Shown: positions 37,193 to 45,829 of the stretch, in pieces | Numbering within the stretch: position 1 is the first letter of the stretch | How the letters are laid out: the number at the start of each line of letters is the position of its first letter | DNA from: Opitutaceae bacterium | Lineage (GTDB): Bacteria; Verrucomicrobiota; Verrucomicrobiia; Opitutales; Opitutaceae | Length of the DNA stretch: 64,000 bases | Direction: 5' to 3' | Assembly (NCBI GenBank): GCA_014879845.1 | Contig: JACSRI010000122.1 | Span: 1 to 64,000 of the forward strand | The notes under the pieces: model-generated | Database searches by the model: none | Seen by the model: the letters and a program-made list of their open reading frames with translations, nothing else | Told to the model about the DNA's origin: nothing | Translations under genes and position numbers: made by a program

Positions 37193-39289
37193 CTACCAGG
37201 TGAGTTCGGCTCGTATCCAAAGATTGCGGCCGGGCTCGTTGATGCGCGTGGTGGTGACGTAGCCCTCGACCATGCCTCCTGCGCGGCTTATGTGCTCGGC
37301 GTAGGTGGTGTCGAAGATGTTGTCGATGCCGGCGGAAAGCCGGGCGTGTTCGTTCACGCGCCAGCTGGCGTTGAGCGAGAAGACCTCGAAGCCGTCCGTC
37401 GGTCCGATGTCCTGGCCGATGATCGTGCCCTGTCCCGGAGCGACGCGGTCCTGCTCGGAGACAACACGCACGAGCGCGCCGACCGACCAGGCACTCGCCC
37501 GGTAGACCGTGCCAAGGCGAACCTCGAGCGGCGGCTGCTGCGCGAGCGGGAGATCATCGGTGTCATTGTCGCCCGTCACGTAGGCGAGACTGGCGTCAAA
37601 AGAGAGCGCTCGTGTCGCGGCCCAGTTGAGGGATGCCTCGGCCCCGGCCGTGGTCGCGTCGACATTACGTGTGACCGTGACCGTGCTCATGCCGCGCGGC
37701 CAACCACTCTGCACGAGGATGAAGTCGGAGATGTCGCCAACAAATCCCGACACCGAGGCCGTGAGCGGACCGGAGCGATGCACCACGCCGAAGTCGAGTT
37801 GGGTGGTCTTTTCCGAGTCGGTCAGGAAAGAACTGCGTGTCGCCTCGCTCTGGTTGGTGACCAGCTCCCAGTAGTCGGGCGCGCGCTCGGTGAGTCCCAC
37901 GCCAGCGTAGGCCGTGGTCGCTCCACCGGCGAAGGCATGCTCGTAGCGGAGGAAACCGCTGCCGAGCGTCGCATCGCGCTCGAGGTCGGCGGTGGGATTC
38001 GGCATGGCCATGCCCATCATGCTCGGGATCGTCGCCCGGAAGTCGTGCGCTTGCCAGGAGTCGATCCGCGCACCGGCGATGAACCGGCCGCTCTCGCCGA
38101 TGGTGCGCGCGAACTCGGCGAAGAGGCCCACGTTGCCGATCTCCGCATCCTTCACCCGGGGGAGCGACAGATACGGAACGGCAGGTTGATTGCCCGTGCT
38201 GCGCGAGCGATGAACGCCCCGCCGTGCGTCGATGCCGACCGCCAACGTGCCCTGCTCGCCGAAGGCGAGATCGGTCTCGAACCGTCCGCCGGTGAGCCGG
38301 TGATCGGGATTCGAGGCGGAGGGGTTCGGCCCCATCATCGAGGGCACAAAGGTCCGCAGGCTGTAGTCGTCCATGACATGGTCGACGTTGTTCTGATAGA
38401 GCTGCGCCTCGATCTTGGTGAGAAGGGGCGAAAGGTTTGTGCGGCGGAATCGCAGACCGAGATTCTCGCGATCGAGCACGGACGCATCCATCATACCGTG
38501 CCCGTAGGCGGCCTCGCCTTCGCTCACGCCGCCCGAGACCTCGAACAGGGTGTCTCGGTCCGGCGTCCAGCCGGCGGCGGCTTGAAAAATGGAGCGCTCA
38601 TAGTGGGAATGCACCACGGTGCCGTCGCCATCTTCGTAGTCGTCCGAGGCGGTGCGCACCCCGTTGGCGCGCACGTAACCGCGCCCGAGGCCGGCGACGA
38701 CTTCGGCGGACTGGTCGTTGCGGCCAAAGCTTCCGAAAGTGAGCGCGCCGCTGGCCCGCACCTGGCCGGAAGCGGTATCCGGAGCCTCACTCTCGAAGAG
38801 CACGACTCCGGCGGAGTAGCCCGGACCGTGGATCACGGTCTGGGGACCCTTGATCACCGTGACAGTCTCGAAGGACTCGGGAAACACGTAGGCAGTCGGC
38901 GGGTCCATGCGATGCGGGCAGCCGCCCAGCGCGGTGGTGCCATCGAGCTGGATGTCGAGGCGCGAGCCGGCCTGGCCGCGCAGGACGACTTCACCGCCTG
39001 CACCGCCTTTGCGGCTCACAGAGAAACCGGGAACAGTCTTGAGAATGTCAGCGCCGTCCTGCGCCGGGATCGGCTGGGCCGGGGCGCGGGCATCGAGGAC
39101 GATCTCGAGCGGACGAGATTCATACTGGCCGGTGACGACAACAGGTGAGAGCTCCACTTCGTCCTCCGTCGTCGAGGCCGGAGTCGGAACCGGGGACTGA
39201 GCGGACGCAGTGGCGAGTCCGCTGGCGAGAAAGAGGCATGCAGCCGCGATGGCCGCAGTGCGATAGCGCATTGGATAGGAAGAGTACAT
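37193..39289 (-). CDS. TonB-dependent copper receptor (OprC-like)
   Basis: The 698-aa receptor has a signal peptide, plug domain and the hallmark GGCPHRMDPPTAYVFPES, like the OprC/NosA copper receptor segment (GC..RMDPPTAY). Met-rich stretches such as PSMMGMAMPNP and GHGMMDASV fit copper. It ends NLWIRAELTW. An internal ATG at 39271 is an equally good start. It probably imports copper needed by the SCO1 and cytochrome functions encoded next to it. Confidence 0.9.
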   Translation of the reverse strand: MYSSYPMRYRTAAIAAACLFLASGLATASAQSPVPTPASTTEDEVELSPVVVTGQYESRPLEIVLDARAPAQPIPAQDGADILKTVPGFSVSRKGGAGGEVVLRGQAGSRLDIQLDGTTALGGCPHRMDPPTAYVFPESFETVTVIKGPQTVIHGPGYSAGVVLFESEAPDTASGQVRASGALTFGSFGRNDQSAEVVAGLGRGYVRANGVRTASDDYEDGDGTVVHSHYERSIFQAAAGWTPDRDTLFEVSGGVSEGEAAYGHGMMDASVLDRENLGLRFRRTNLSPLLTKIEAQLYQNNVDHVMDDYSLRTFVPSMMGPNPSASNPDHRLTGGRFETDLAFGEQGTLAVGIDARRGVHRSRSTGNQPAVPYLSLPRVKDAEIGNVGLFAEFARTIGESGRFIAGARIDSWQAHDFRATIPSMMGMAMPNPTADLERDATLGSGFLRYEHAFAGGATTAYAGVGLTERAPDYWELVTNQSEATRSSFLTDSEKTTQLDFGVVHRSGPLTASVSGFVGDISDFILVQSGWPRGMSTVTVTRNVDATTAGAEASLNWAATRALSFDASLAYVTGDNDTDDLPLAQQPPLEVRLGTVYRASAWSVGALVRVVSEQDRVAPGQGTIIGQDIGPTDGFEVFSLNASWRVNEHARLSAGIDNIFDTTYAEHISRAGGMVEGYVTTTRINEPGRNLWIRAELTW

Positions 39290-39520
39290 GGTCGAGGATG
39301 GTGCGTTGTGGTTGCGAAACGCGGCTCCCGGCCCCGACTGTGCGAGGCGGAAGTCCGCTGACTGGCGGCGCGTGTCGAGACGCGACGAACCCGTCGGATG
39401 GAACGTGACGAAGGCGGAGAGACGAGGCGGCAAGGCCGCGATCGCGGCCAGCCGCCCTTCAATCGAAGCGTATCGATGCCACGCCTACCCTACCAGGATC
39501 GCGCAGCGTCGACCGCAAAC

Positions 39521-39913
39521 CTAGGCCACTTTCGGAGGCGGCACCGGTGGGGCGGCACGCCCCGTTCCGGCTACACCATGCTCAACGAGGTGCCACGGCA
39601 TCGCCGTCGGCGCCTCCACGACGATCCCGCCAGACGCCGGCAGGATCAACGGGTCCTTGACCAGGACTTTCCCAGCCACCGCAGCACCGCCATCGCCATC
39701 ACGCTTGGCATCCTGCACGGCGTGGCAGGCGCCGCACATACCCTCCGGCGAGAACGTGCGCACGACCGCCGCATCCAGCGACATCTGGCGCGCATTCACG
39801 ACCAGCATTTTCCCCCATGCCACGGCCTGAATCAGATCCCAATGCGCCCCCGTCGCCACCAGCCAGAGGCTGAGCGTGAAGATCAGACTGATCTTGTGAC
39901 GGAAGAGTGCCAT
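39521..39913 (-). CDS. Small CXXCH-containing membrane protein
   Basis: The 130-aa protein has one N-terminal hydrophobic segment (ISLIFTLSLWLVATGAHWDLI) then SLDAAVVRTFSPEGMCGACHAVQDAK and a Pro-rich tail. It recalls small proteins of verrucomicrobial copper operons with a KTFDG..PC..C motif; that comparison is from memory. The CXXCH could bind haem c or a metal. It is between the ABC-2 transporter and the copper receptor. Confidence 0.65.
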   Translation of the reverse strand: MALFRHKISLIFTLSLWLVATGAHWDLIQAVAWGKMLVVNARQMSLDAAVVRTFSPEGMCGACHAVQDAKRDGDGGAAVAGKVLVKDPLILPASGGIVVEAPTAMPWHLVEHGVAGTGRAAPPVPPPKVA

Positions 39914-39917
39914 GAGT

Positions 39918-40715
39918 TCAGCGGACGATGCGCGGATACACGCGCGAACCGATCCATACGACAAGTAGAGTCGTGAGTATGATCACGGCAAAGTCGAGCG
40001 GCAGCCCAAGATGGCTGGTCCCGTGCGCGAGCATGAGTGCGCGCAGGGCATCGACGATGTAGGTGAGAGGGTTGAGATGAGCCAACACCTGCAGCCACGG
40101 CGGCATGAGTGAGATCGGATAAATCGCGTTGCTGGCGAAGAACAACGGCATGGTCAGAATCTGGCCGATACCCATGAATCGCTCCCGCGTCTTCACAAGA
40201 CACGCGATGATGAACGAGAACGAGGAGAACAACGCGGCACCGAAGATGACCACCGTGATCACCCCGAGCAGCGCCGTGGGATGCCAGTCCACATGGACGC
40301 CGAGGATGACCGAGAGCGTGTAGATGAACACCGTCTGGATGAGCGCGCGCAGCGAAGCCGAGAGCGCCTTGCCGAGCACGAGCGCCGTGCGCGGGGCTGG
40401 GCTGGCCAGATACTTCTGTGCTACGCCGAGATCGCGCTCCCAGATGATGCCGATGCCGTAGAAAATCGCGGTGAAGAGCACGCCCTGCGCGAGGATGCCC
40501 GGAGCCATGAAGTCCCGGTAGGGAATGTCACCGGCGGGAACGAGGCGAAGCTGCGCGAAAACGCTGCCGAAAAGCAGCAGCCAGAGCGCGGGCTGGATCG
40601 CACGCGTGATCACGTCCGTGAAATCGTGCCGCAGCTTTCGCAGCTCGAGCTCGGTAATCGTGAGCGTCTTGCCGGCGAAACCGATGAGCGGATGGACGTG
40701 TGTGGCGGTCGACAT
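39918..40715 (-). CDS. ABC-2 type transporter permease
   Basis: The 265-aa protein has about six membrane spans and the ABC-2 pattern (TRAIQPALWLLLFGSVF, GILAQGVLFTAIFYGIGIIWERD, PLFFASNAIYPISLMPPWLQ). It forms an exporter with the ATPase just upstream in the operon (18-base gap). Confidence 0.9.
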   Translation of the reverse strand: MSTATHVHPLIGFAGKTLTITELELRKLRHDFTDVITRAIQPALWLLLFGSVFAQLRLVPAGDIPYRDFMAPGILAQGVLFTAIFYGIGIIWERDLGVAQKYLASPAPRTALVLGKALSASLRALIQTVFIYTLSVILGVHVDWHPTALLGVITVVIFGAALFSSFSFIIACLVKTRERFMGIGQILTMPLFFASNAIYPISLMPPWLQVLAHLNPLTYIVDALRALMLAHGTSHLGLPLDFAVIILTTLLVVWIGSRVYPRIVR

Positions 40716-40733
40716 GAAGGGAGCCGGTTGGGT

Positions 40734-41540
40734 TCAGGCGAGCCGGCGGGCGGTGGCGCGCCGTGCGGACGTTTCGCGATATCCCGAGGTAAAGGTCTCG
40801 ATCACGCCCCCGGCGTGGTGGACAAAGACATCGTCGAGGGTGGAATCACCCGAACCCACGGAGGCCTTGAGCTCCTCCGGTGTGCCCACGATCGAGATAC
40901 GGCCGCGGTGCATGATCGCGATGCGATCGCAAAACTCCTCGGCCTCCTCCATGTAGTGCGTGGTGAAGAAGACTGTCGTGCCGAACTCGTCGCGCAGACG
41001 GGTGACATGCTGCCAGATCGAGGCGCGCGCGATCGGATCGAGGCCGATCGTCGGTTCGTCGAGGAAAACAACCGGCGGCCGGTGCAGCGTGGACTGCGCG
41101 ATCTCGAGGCGGCGGATCATGCCGCCCGAATAGGTGCGCACGAGGCGGCCTGCCGCGTCCTCCAGGTCCACCAGCTTGAGCGCGGCGGCCACGCGCTCGG
41201 CGCGTTCGCGACGCGGCACGTCGTAGAGCTTGGCCGAGACGACGAGGTTCTCATAGCCGGTGAGCGAACCATCGACGGAAATGGCCTGCGGCACATAACC
41301 CATGCTGCGCCGCACCTGTGTCGCCTGTGACACGACATCGTATCCGGCCACACTCGCCTCGCCCGAGGACGGCGGCAGCATGGTGGTGAGGATCTTGATC
41401 GTCGTCGTTTTCCCTGCGCCATTCGAGCCGAGGAGCGCGAAGATCTCGCCCCGTTTGACCGACAGCGAGATGCCGTCGACAGCGGTGACCGGGCCGAAAC
41501 GTCGGGTGAGGCTGCGCAGGTTAAGGATCGAGTCGGGCAT
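40734..41540 (-). CDS. ABC transporter ATP-binding protein (DrrA/NodI type)
   Basis: The 268-aa ATPase has Walker A LLGSNGAGKTTTIKIL, signature YSGGMIRRLEIAQ and Walker B VVFLDEPTIGLD. The C-terminal half fits daunorubicin-resistance-type exporters. An upstream TTG would add nine residues; ATG preferred. Context suggests export or membrane assembly linked to copper. Confidence 0.9.
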   Translation of the reverse strand: MPDSILNLRSLTRRFGPVTAVDGISLSVKRGEIFALLGSNGAGKTTTIKILTTMLPPSSGEASVAGYDVVSQATQVRRSMGYVPQAISVDGSLTGYENLVVSAKLYDVPRRERAERVAAALKLVDLEDAAGRLVRTYSGGMIRRLEIAQSTLHRPPVVFLDEPTIGLDPIARASIWQHVTRLRDEFGTTVFFTTHYMEEAEEFCDRIAIMHRGRISIVGTPEELKASVGSGDSTLDDVFVHHAGGVIETFTSGYRETSARRATARRLA

Positions 41541-41563
41541 GGCGAGGGTCGGAGACCGGTGAT

Positions 41564-41965
41564 TCAAGGTGCGGGCGGCGTGCCATCGAGCCGCGTCCCG
41601 GGAGCGAGACTGAGTTTCCGGCCGTGCTTGACGAGCACCGCAGTCAATCGCGCTCCGGGCACGGCACTCGCGATGACCGCAGGATCGGCCTTGAAGTCGG
41701 TCACACCGACCTCGAGGGCGGGGGGAACAGCCTCGTGCCTGACGAGGATCGTCCCACGCTCGGCATTGATCGAGACGACCGCACCCACGAAAGGATACTC
41801 GCCATCGGGCGCATTCGCCGCGCCGGCCTCGACATGGGTAGCCGCAGTGGAGTCCGGTTGTCGGACCGAACCCTCCTCACTCGCCTTCGGTCCACAGGCG
41901 GTCAACGCGACCGAGACAATGCCAGCAACGGCGACTCCCAATGTGCGCGAAGAGAAGTGCTTCAT
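41564..41965 (-). CDS. Lipoprotein with degenerate CusF-type domain
   Basis: The 133-aa protein has lipobox VALTAC and a CusF-like domain (VGAVVSINAERGTILVRHEAVPPALEVGVTDF). The paired Met of the copper site (AMTM) are missing, though the His remains. It may bind metal differently or have lost binding. It is downstream of the nitroreductase and upstream of the ABC-2 exporter. Confidence 0.72.
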   Translation of the reverse strand: MKHFSSRTLGVAVAGIVSVALTACGPKASEEGSVRQPDSTAATHVEAGAANAPDGEYPFVGAVVSINAERGTILVRHEAVPPALEVGVTDFKADPAVIASAVPGARLTAVLVKHGRKLSLAPGTRLDGTPPAP

Positions 41966-42022
41966 GAAGGGGAACGGTGGTCTGGACGAATGCAGCCTCA
42001 ATCTGTGGTGAGCGCAGTCGAC

Positions 42023-42844
42023 TCAGTGCGTGGTGATGAATCCGAGTTTGCCGAGCGCCTCGAGGATCGGCGTGCGGCCGTTCGACGCCTCGGTCACCTT
42101 CACGCGACCGACCGCCTGCTTCTTCCACTCCTGGATCGGGAGCTTCTGCGAGGCCTGGAACTCCTGGATGATCTTCTCGTATTCAGCCAGGGCCTCCGTC
42201 TCGGCAGCGGCCGAGTACTGCTCCTGATGCAGCACAACCTTCTGCGGGAGACGCGGCTTGACCGAGGCTGGACGCGCGGGGTCCGGCTTGCCGACGACGA
42301 GTCCATAGAGAGGAAAGGCTCCCGGCGGCAGATTGAGCTCAGCCGCGACCTTGTCGGGATGCGAGCGCAGCGCACCGATGTAAACCACGCCGTAACCCAG
42401 CGACTCGGCGGCGGCCACTGCGGACTGGGCGGCGATAGTCGTGTCCGTCACTCCCACGAGAAACGAGTCGAGGCGCTCGAGACCCTCGGCCGGATCGCCG
42501 ATCTGGTTGGCAATGCGCCGCAGGCGGGACAGGTCGGCGACCCAGACAAGGAAGAGCGGGGCTTCGAGGATCTGCTTCTGATTCGCAGCGAGCGCAGCCA
42601 GGCGCGCCTTGCGCTCGGGATCCCGGACGGCGACCACACTCCAGGCCTGGATATTCGACGAGGTTGAGGCCGACTGGGCCGCCGCAATGATCAGGCCGAG
42701 CGTCTCGTCGTCGATCGGATCGGGAAGGTAGGCGCGCACAGAGCGGTGCTGGAGCAGCGTCGTGATGGCCTGATTGGCGCCGTTCTTGAATTTCGGGGCG
42801 GCCGCACCATAGCGGGCGTGGAGGAGTTCTGTGAGTTGTGACAT
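42023..42844 (-). CDS. NfsA-like NADPH:FMN nitroreductase-family oxidoreductase
   Basis: The 273-aa protein has the nitroreductase N-terminal pattern LQHRSVRAYLPDPIDDETL, AAQSASTSSNIQAWS, and GYGVVYIGALRSHPDKV, with the extended tail of NfsA/FRP. It can reduce free FMN in related proteins, so it may feed FMNH2 to the monooxygenase encoded at 57160. It lies in the same operon as the desulfinase array and shares family with 58560-59402. Confidence 0.85.
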   Translation of the reverse strand: MSQLTELLHARYGAAAPKFKNGANQAITTLLQHRSVRAYLPDPIDDETLGLIIAAAQSASTSSNIQAWSVVAVRDPERKARLAALAANQKQILEAPLFLVWVADLSRLRRIANQIGDPAEGLERLDSFLVGVTDTTIAAQSAVAAAESLGYGVVYIGALRSHPDKVAAELNLPPGAFPLYGLVVGKPDPARPASVKPRLPQKVVLHQEQYSAAAETEALAEYEKIIQEFQASQKLPIQEWKKQAVGRVKVTEASNGRTPILEALGKLGFITTH

Positions 42845-42873
42845 GGAGGAATGCTGCGTGTTGGAAGGGTGTT

Positions 42874-43842
42874 TCAGTTCAGTTTCTGGAGCTGCTCGAG
42901 GAACTCGGCCGGCGTCCATTTCTCGGTGTCGTTTCGGTAGACGAGCTTTCCGTCGGGCCCGATGACGATGGTGTTGAGCGAGTGCTTGATGACACCCTCC
43001 TCGAAGAAGCTGGTGATGCTGAGCTGGCGCAGGAGATTCTGCACCGCCGCCTCGGGACCGGTGAGGAAGGAAAAGTTCGACGTATCGATCCCGCGGGCAT
43101 TGGCATACTCGCGCAGCACGCCCGGGGTGTCGTAGTTGGGATCGAGGGAGATCGAGATGAGTTCGACATCGCTCAGGCCCTTCTCGCGCGCAGCCTGCTG
43201 GAGTTGGGTCATCTTCAGCGTCGCCGCCGGGCACATCGTCGCTACCGGGCAGCGCGTGTAGATGAAGTTGAGCACGATCTTCTTTCCCCGAAAGCGATTC
43301 ATATCCACGACGCGGGCATCCTGGTCGTAGAGGGTGAAGGTCGGCGCCTGCTCACCGAGGTCGCGAAAGGTGTAGATCCGCTTGTTCAGGGCGGCTGTTT
43401 CCTTGGCGAGCGCCTCGGCGCCTGCGGCGATCGCGGCTGCCGTGGCTGCGTCGTCGGGCCAGATCTGTTCGAGAAAGTACTCATCACCCCGCTGCACGAG
43501 CCGGGCACGGATGCGCTGGCCCTCCTTCGCGATGGCGAGGTCGCCGTCGCTGACGACAAACTCCATCGTCATCGGCGGCATGAAGTCCTTGATCTCGTCG
43601 TGCGTGACCAGGAGCGAGCGTCGCTCGAGGTTGATCCCGATGATTTCACCGGTCAGCGGCCAGGATGGTTCGCCTTCCACCGCAGGAGCCTCGGTCGCGA
43701 CGTTCGTGGCGTTCACTGCCTGAGCTTCGCCTGAACGGCCGCAGCCCGCGCAGAAGGCGATCGCCGCCAGCCCGGCAAGCGCCGCCGCACTTCTCAGTGC
43801 GGCGGCTACCCACCGGCATGACTGATAACCCCGAACAGTCAT
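42874..43842 (-). CDS. CusF-type domain fused to SCO1/SenC copper chaperone
   Basis: The 322-aa lipoprotein (FCAGC at the lipobox) has a CusF-like domain at about 55-130 (VTHDEIKDFMPPMTMEF) and a SCO1/SenC domain from about 165, with the Cu site TRCPVATMCPAAT and the conserved His in GVIKHSLNTIVIG. SCO proteins deliver copper to cytochrome oxidase or act as thiol oxidoreductases. It begins 2 bases after the ssuB-like stop, so copper and sulfonate genes share one transcript. Confidence 0.88.
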   Translation of the reverse strand: MTVRGYQSCRWVAAALRSAAALAGLAAIAFCAGCGRSGEAQAVNATNVATEAPAVEGEPSWPLTGEIIGINLERRSLLVTHDEIKDFMPPMTMEFVVSDGDLAIAKEGQRIRARLVQRGDEYFLEQIWPDDAATAAAIAAGAEALAKETAALNKRIYTFRDLGEQAPTFTLYDQDARVVDMNRFRGKKIVLNFIYTRCPVATMCPAATLKMTQLQQAAREKGLSDVELISISLDPNYDTPGVLREYANARGIDTSNFSFLTGPEAAVQNLLRQLSITSFFEEGVIKHSLNTIVIGPDGKLVYRNDTEKWTPAEFLEQLQKLN

Positions 43843-43844
43843 GG

Positions 43845-44714
43845 TCAGATATTGCGGGCGAGCGACGGGTCGGCTGGCGCCCCCGGGTTCGCGATGGCGA
43901 GCTCCTCGATCAGCTCGCGCTTGATGTCGGCGAACGCATGGCTCACGCGATCCCGCGGACGCGAAAGATTGACCTTGAGGATCTTCTTGATGCGGCCCGG
44001 TCGGCGATCGAGGATGACGATGCGGTCGGAGAGATAGATCGCCTCCTCGACGTCGTGCGTGACGAGGATGTTCGAGATGCCTTCGGTCTTCCAGATGCGC
44101 AGGATCTCCTCCTGGAGATTGATGCGCGTGATGGCATCGAGCGCACCCAGCGGCTCGTCGAGCAGCAGGATCTCCGGACGGTTGACCAGCCCGCGGGCGA
44201 TCGCCACGCGCTGGGCCATGCCTCCAGAGAGCTGATACGGGTAGACCTTTTCGAACCCGTTCAAGCCGACGAGATCGAGATGCTCCTGCACGACCCGCTT
44301 CCGGTCCACCTTGCTCAACGGCGAATTCTGCAGGCCGAGGCCCACGTTGTCCTCCACCGTCAACCAGGGCAGAAGACGATGATCCTGGAAGACCACGCCC
44401 CGATCGAGACTCGTCCCGCGAACCGGCTCGTCGCCGAGCAAGATCTCGCCCCGATAGTCGTCGTCCAGCCCGACGATTAACCGCAACAGCGTGGATTTTC
44501 CGCAACCGCTGGCGCCCAGGATGCTGACGAATTCGCCCGGGTGGACGGTGAACGAGACGTCGTCGAGAACGTGCAGCGGCTCCTCGTCGACCTCGAAATA
44601 CTTCGTCACATTGCGGATGTGGAGCGCACGGCGACGCTTCACAAGGGGCGCTGCGCCGCTGTCGTGAATTGAGGCTCCGGCTGGCGCTTGTGGAGAGTCT
44701 GCAAGTACGCTCAT
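43845..44714 (-). CDS. ssuB: Sulfonate/nitrate/taurine ABC transporter ATPase
   Basis: The 289-aa ATPase has Walker A GASGCGKSTLLRLIVG, signature LSGGMAQRVAIARGLV and Walker B LLLDEPLGALD, in the SsuB/TauB/NrtD group. Its permease (51510) and binding protein (52386) are on the other side of six desulfinase-like genes. Four bases separate it from the last of these. Confidence 0.92.
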   Translation of the reverse strand: MSVLADSPQAPAGASIHDSGAAPLVKRRRALHIRNVTKYFEVDEEPLHVLDDVSFTVHPGEFVSILGASGCGKSTLLRLIVGLDDDYRGEILLGDEPVRGTSLDRGVVFQDHRLLPWLTVEDNVGLGLQNSPLSKVDRKRVVQEHLDLVGLNGFEKVYPYQLSGGMAQRVAIARGLVNRPEILLLDEPLGALDAITRINLQEEILRIWKTEGISNILVTHDVEEAIYLSDRIVILDRRPGRIKKILKVNLSRPRDRVSHAFADIKRELIEELAIANPGAPADPSLARNI

Positions 44715-44718
44715 CAGC

Positions 44719-45792
44719 TCAAAGTCCCTTGAGAGCTTCCGCGAGGAAGCTGTGATCCGCCCACTGGTTCACATCGAAGTCGTTCTTGATGTAGCCGTGG
44801 GAGAGGAGGAAGTTCTTCTCGATCGTCAGGCCGGCGAGATTCTGGGCCGAGAGATTCGGGACGAGATCGTAGTTGGGCAACGCGGCCCGGATTTGGCACG
44901 TCGCCGGATAGACGGTCACGCGACGGAAGATGTCGGCCGCGGCGGCGGGATGCGCATTGATCCACCGGCCGGCACGGATGGCAGCGCGCAAGAAGGCGAC
45001 CACGATCTCAGGATGCTCATCGGCCAGCTCGGCGCTCACGGATATCGTGCGCGGCGAGTTGGCGATCTTGAGCGTCCAGTCGGGATGACGGTCGAGATCC
45101 TCGATGACCTTGAACTCGCCCGTCTTCTCCAGCCGGTGCGCGACGCCGACCGAATAGTCGAAGATCGCATCCACCTTCCCATCACGAAGAGCCTGCGCCT
45201 CGAGGGACCAGCCGTCGACCGGACGCTGCGCCCACAGCTCGGCGGGCTTTTGCGCGGGGTTGCCGGTGTGGTCGTCGTCGTCGTCGATGTCGACGATCTG
45301 CACGTCCTTGCGGCTCAGGCCGTGGACGGCTAGCGTCTTCTCGATGCCATGCTCGGTCGTCGCGCGGCGATGGTCGATCTTGTCGGTGTTCAGACTGTGG
45401 TAGAGGGCGAAGCGCCGGCCCACCAGGTCTTCCACGCGATAGATTCCCGAGTCGACGCGCACGATGATCTTGCCCGCGGGCTGAGCCTGCGTGAGACCGA
45501 CCAGGCGTGTCTTGCGGATGTCAGCCTGCGCCCAGACGGCCGGGCTGTTGCCGCCATCGCGGATCAGGTTGTCCGAGCGATGGTCGAAGTGCCACTGCCA
45601 CGTGCCGCTGCTGAGGAGCGAGCGCAGGTAGGTGGCTTTGGCGCCGACGCGGCGGTACTCTTCGTCGAGCCAGCCGAGCTCGACCGCGACGTTGGAGGCG
45701 ACGAGCACTGGGCAGATCGTGTAGAGGGATTCGGTCACGCCGGAGGCGCCAGCGGCGGTGGCGGAGGAGGATTTCTGAAGGGTGGAACTCAT
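44719..45792 (-). CDS. DszB-like sulfinate desulfinase, array copy 6
   Basis: The 357-aa protein has no signal peptide, so it is cytoplasmic although its fold is that of SsuA-type binding proteins. It matches DszB (2'-hydroxybiphenyl-2-sulfinate desulfinase): Cys27 in YTICPVLVASNVAVELGWLD, then His68 and Arg78 in HFDHRSDNLIRDGG, with the same 10-residue spacing as His60/Arg70 of DszB, and a C-terminal QWADHSFL like QWAAPEFL. It has a unique DDDDD stretch. It is last in the array and next to ssuB. Release of sulfite from a sulfinate is inferred from the conserved triad; the substrate is unknown. Confidence 0.82.
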   Translation of the reverse strand: MSSTLQKSSSATAAGASGVTESLYTICPVLVASNVAVELGWLDEEYRRVGAKATYLRSLLSSGTWQWHFDHRSDNLIRDGGNSPAVWAQADIRKTRLVGLTQAQPAGKIIVRVDSGIYRVEDLVGRRFALYHSLNTDKIDHRRATTEHGIEKTLAVHGLSRKDVQIVDIDDDDDHTGNPAQKPAELWAQRPVDGWSLEAQALRDGKVDAIFDYSVGVAHRLEKTGEFKVIEDLDRHPDWTLKIANSPRTISVSAELADEHPEIVVAFLRAAIRAGRWINAHPAAAADIFRRVTVYPATCQIRAALPNYDLVPNLSAQNLAGLTIEKNFLLSHGYIKNDFDVNQWADHSFLAEALKGL

Positions 45793-45829
45793 GGTGATGT
45801 GGTTCTCCAGGGTTGCGGTCTTGATACGC

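Noticed and set aside
37292-39148. 618-aa plus-strand ORF opposite the copper receptor
   Set aside because: Antisense shadow of a real TonB receptor with signal peptide and plug motifs.
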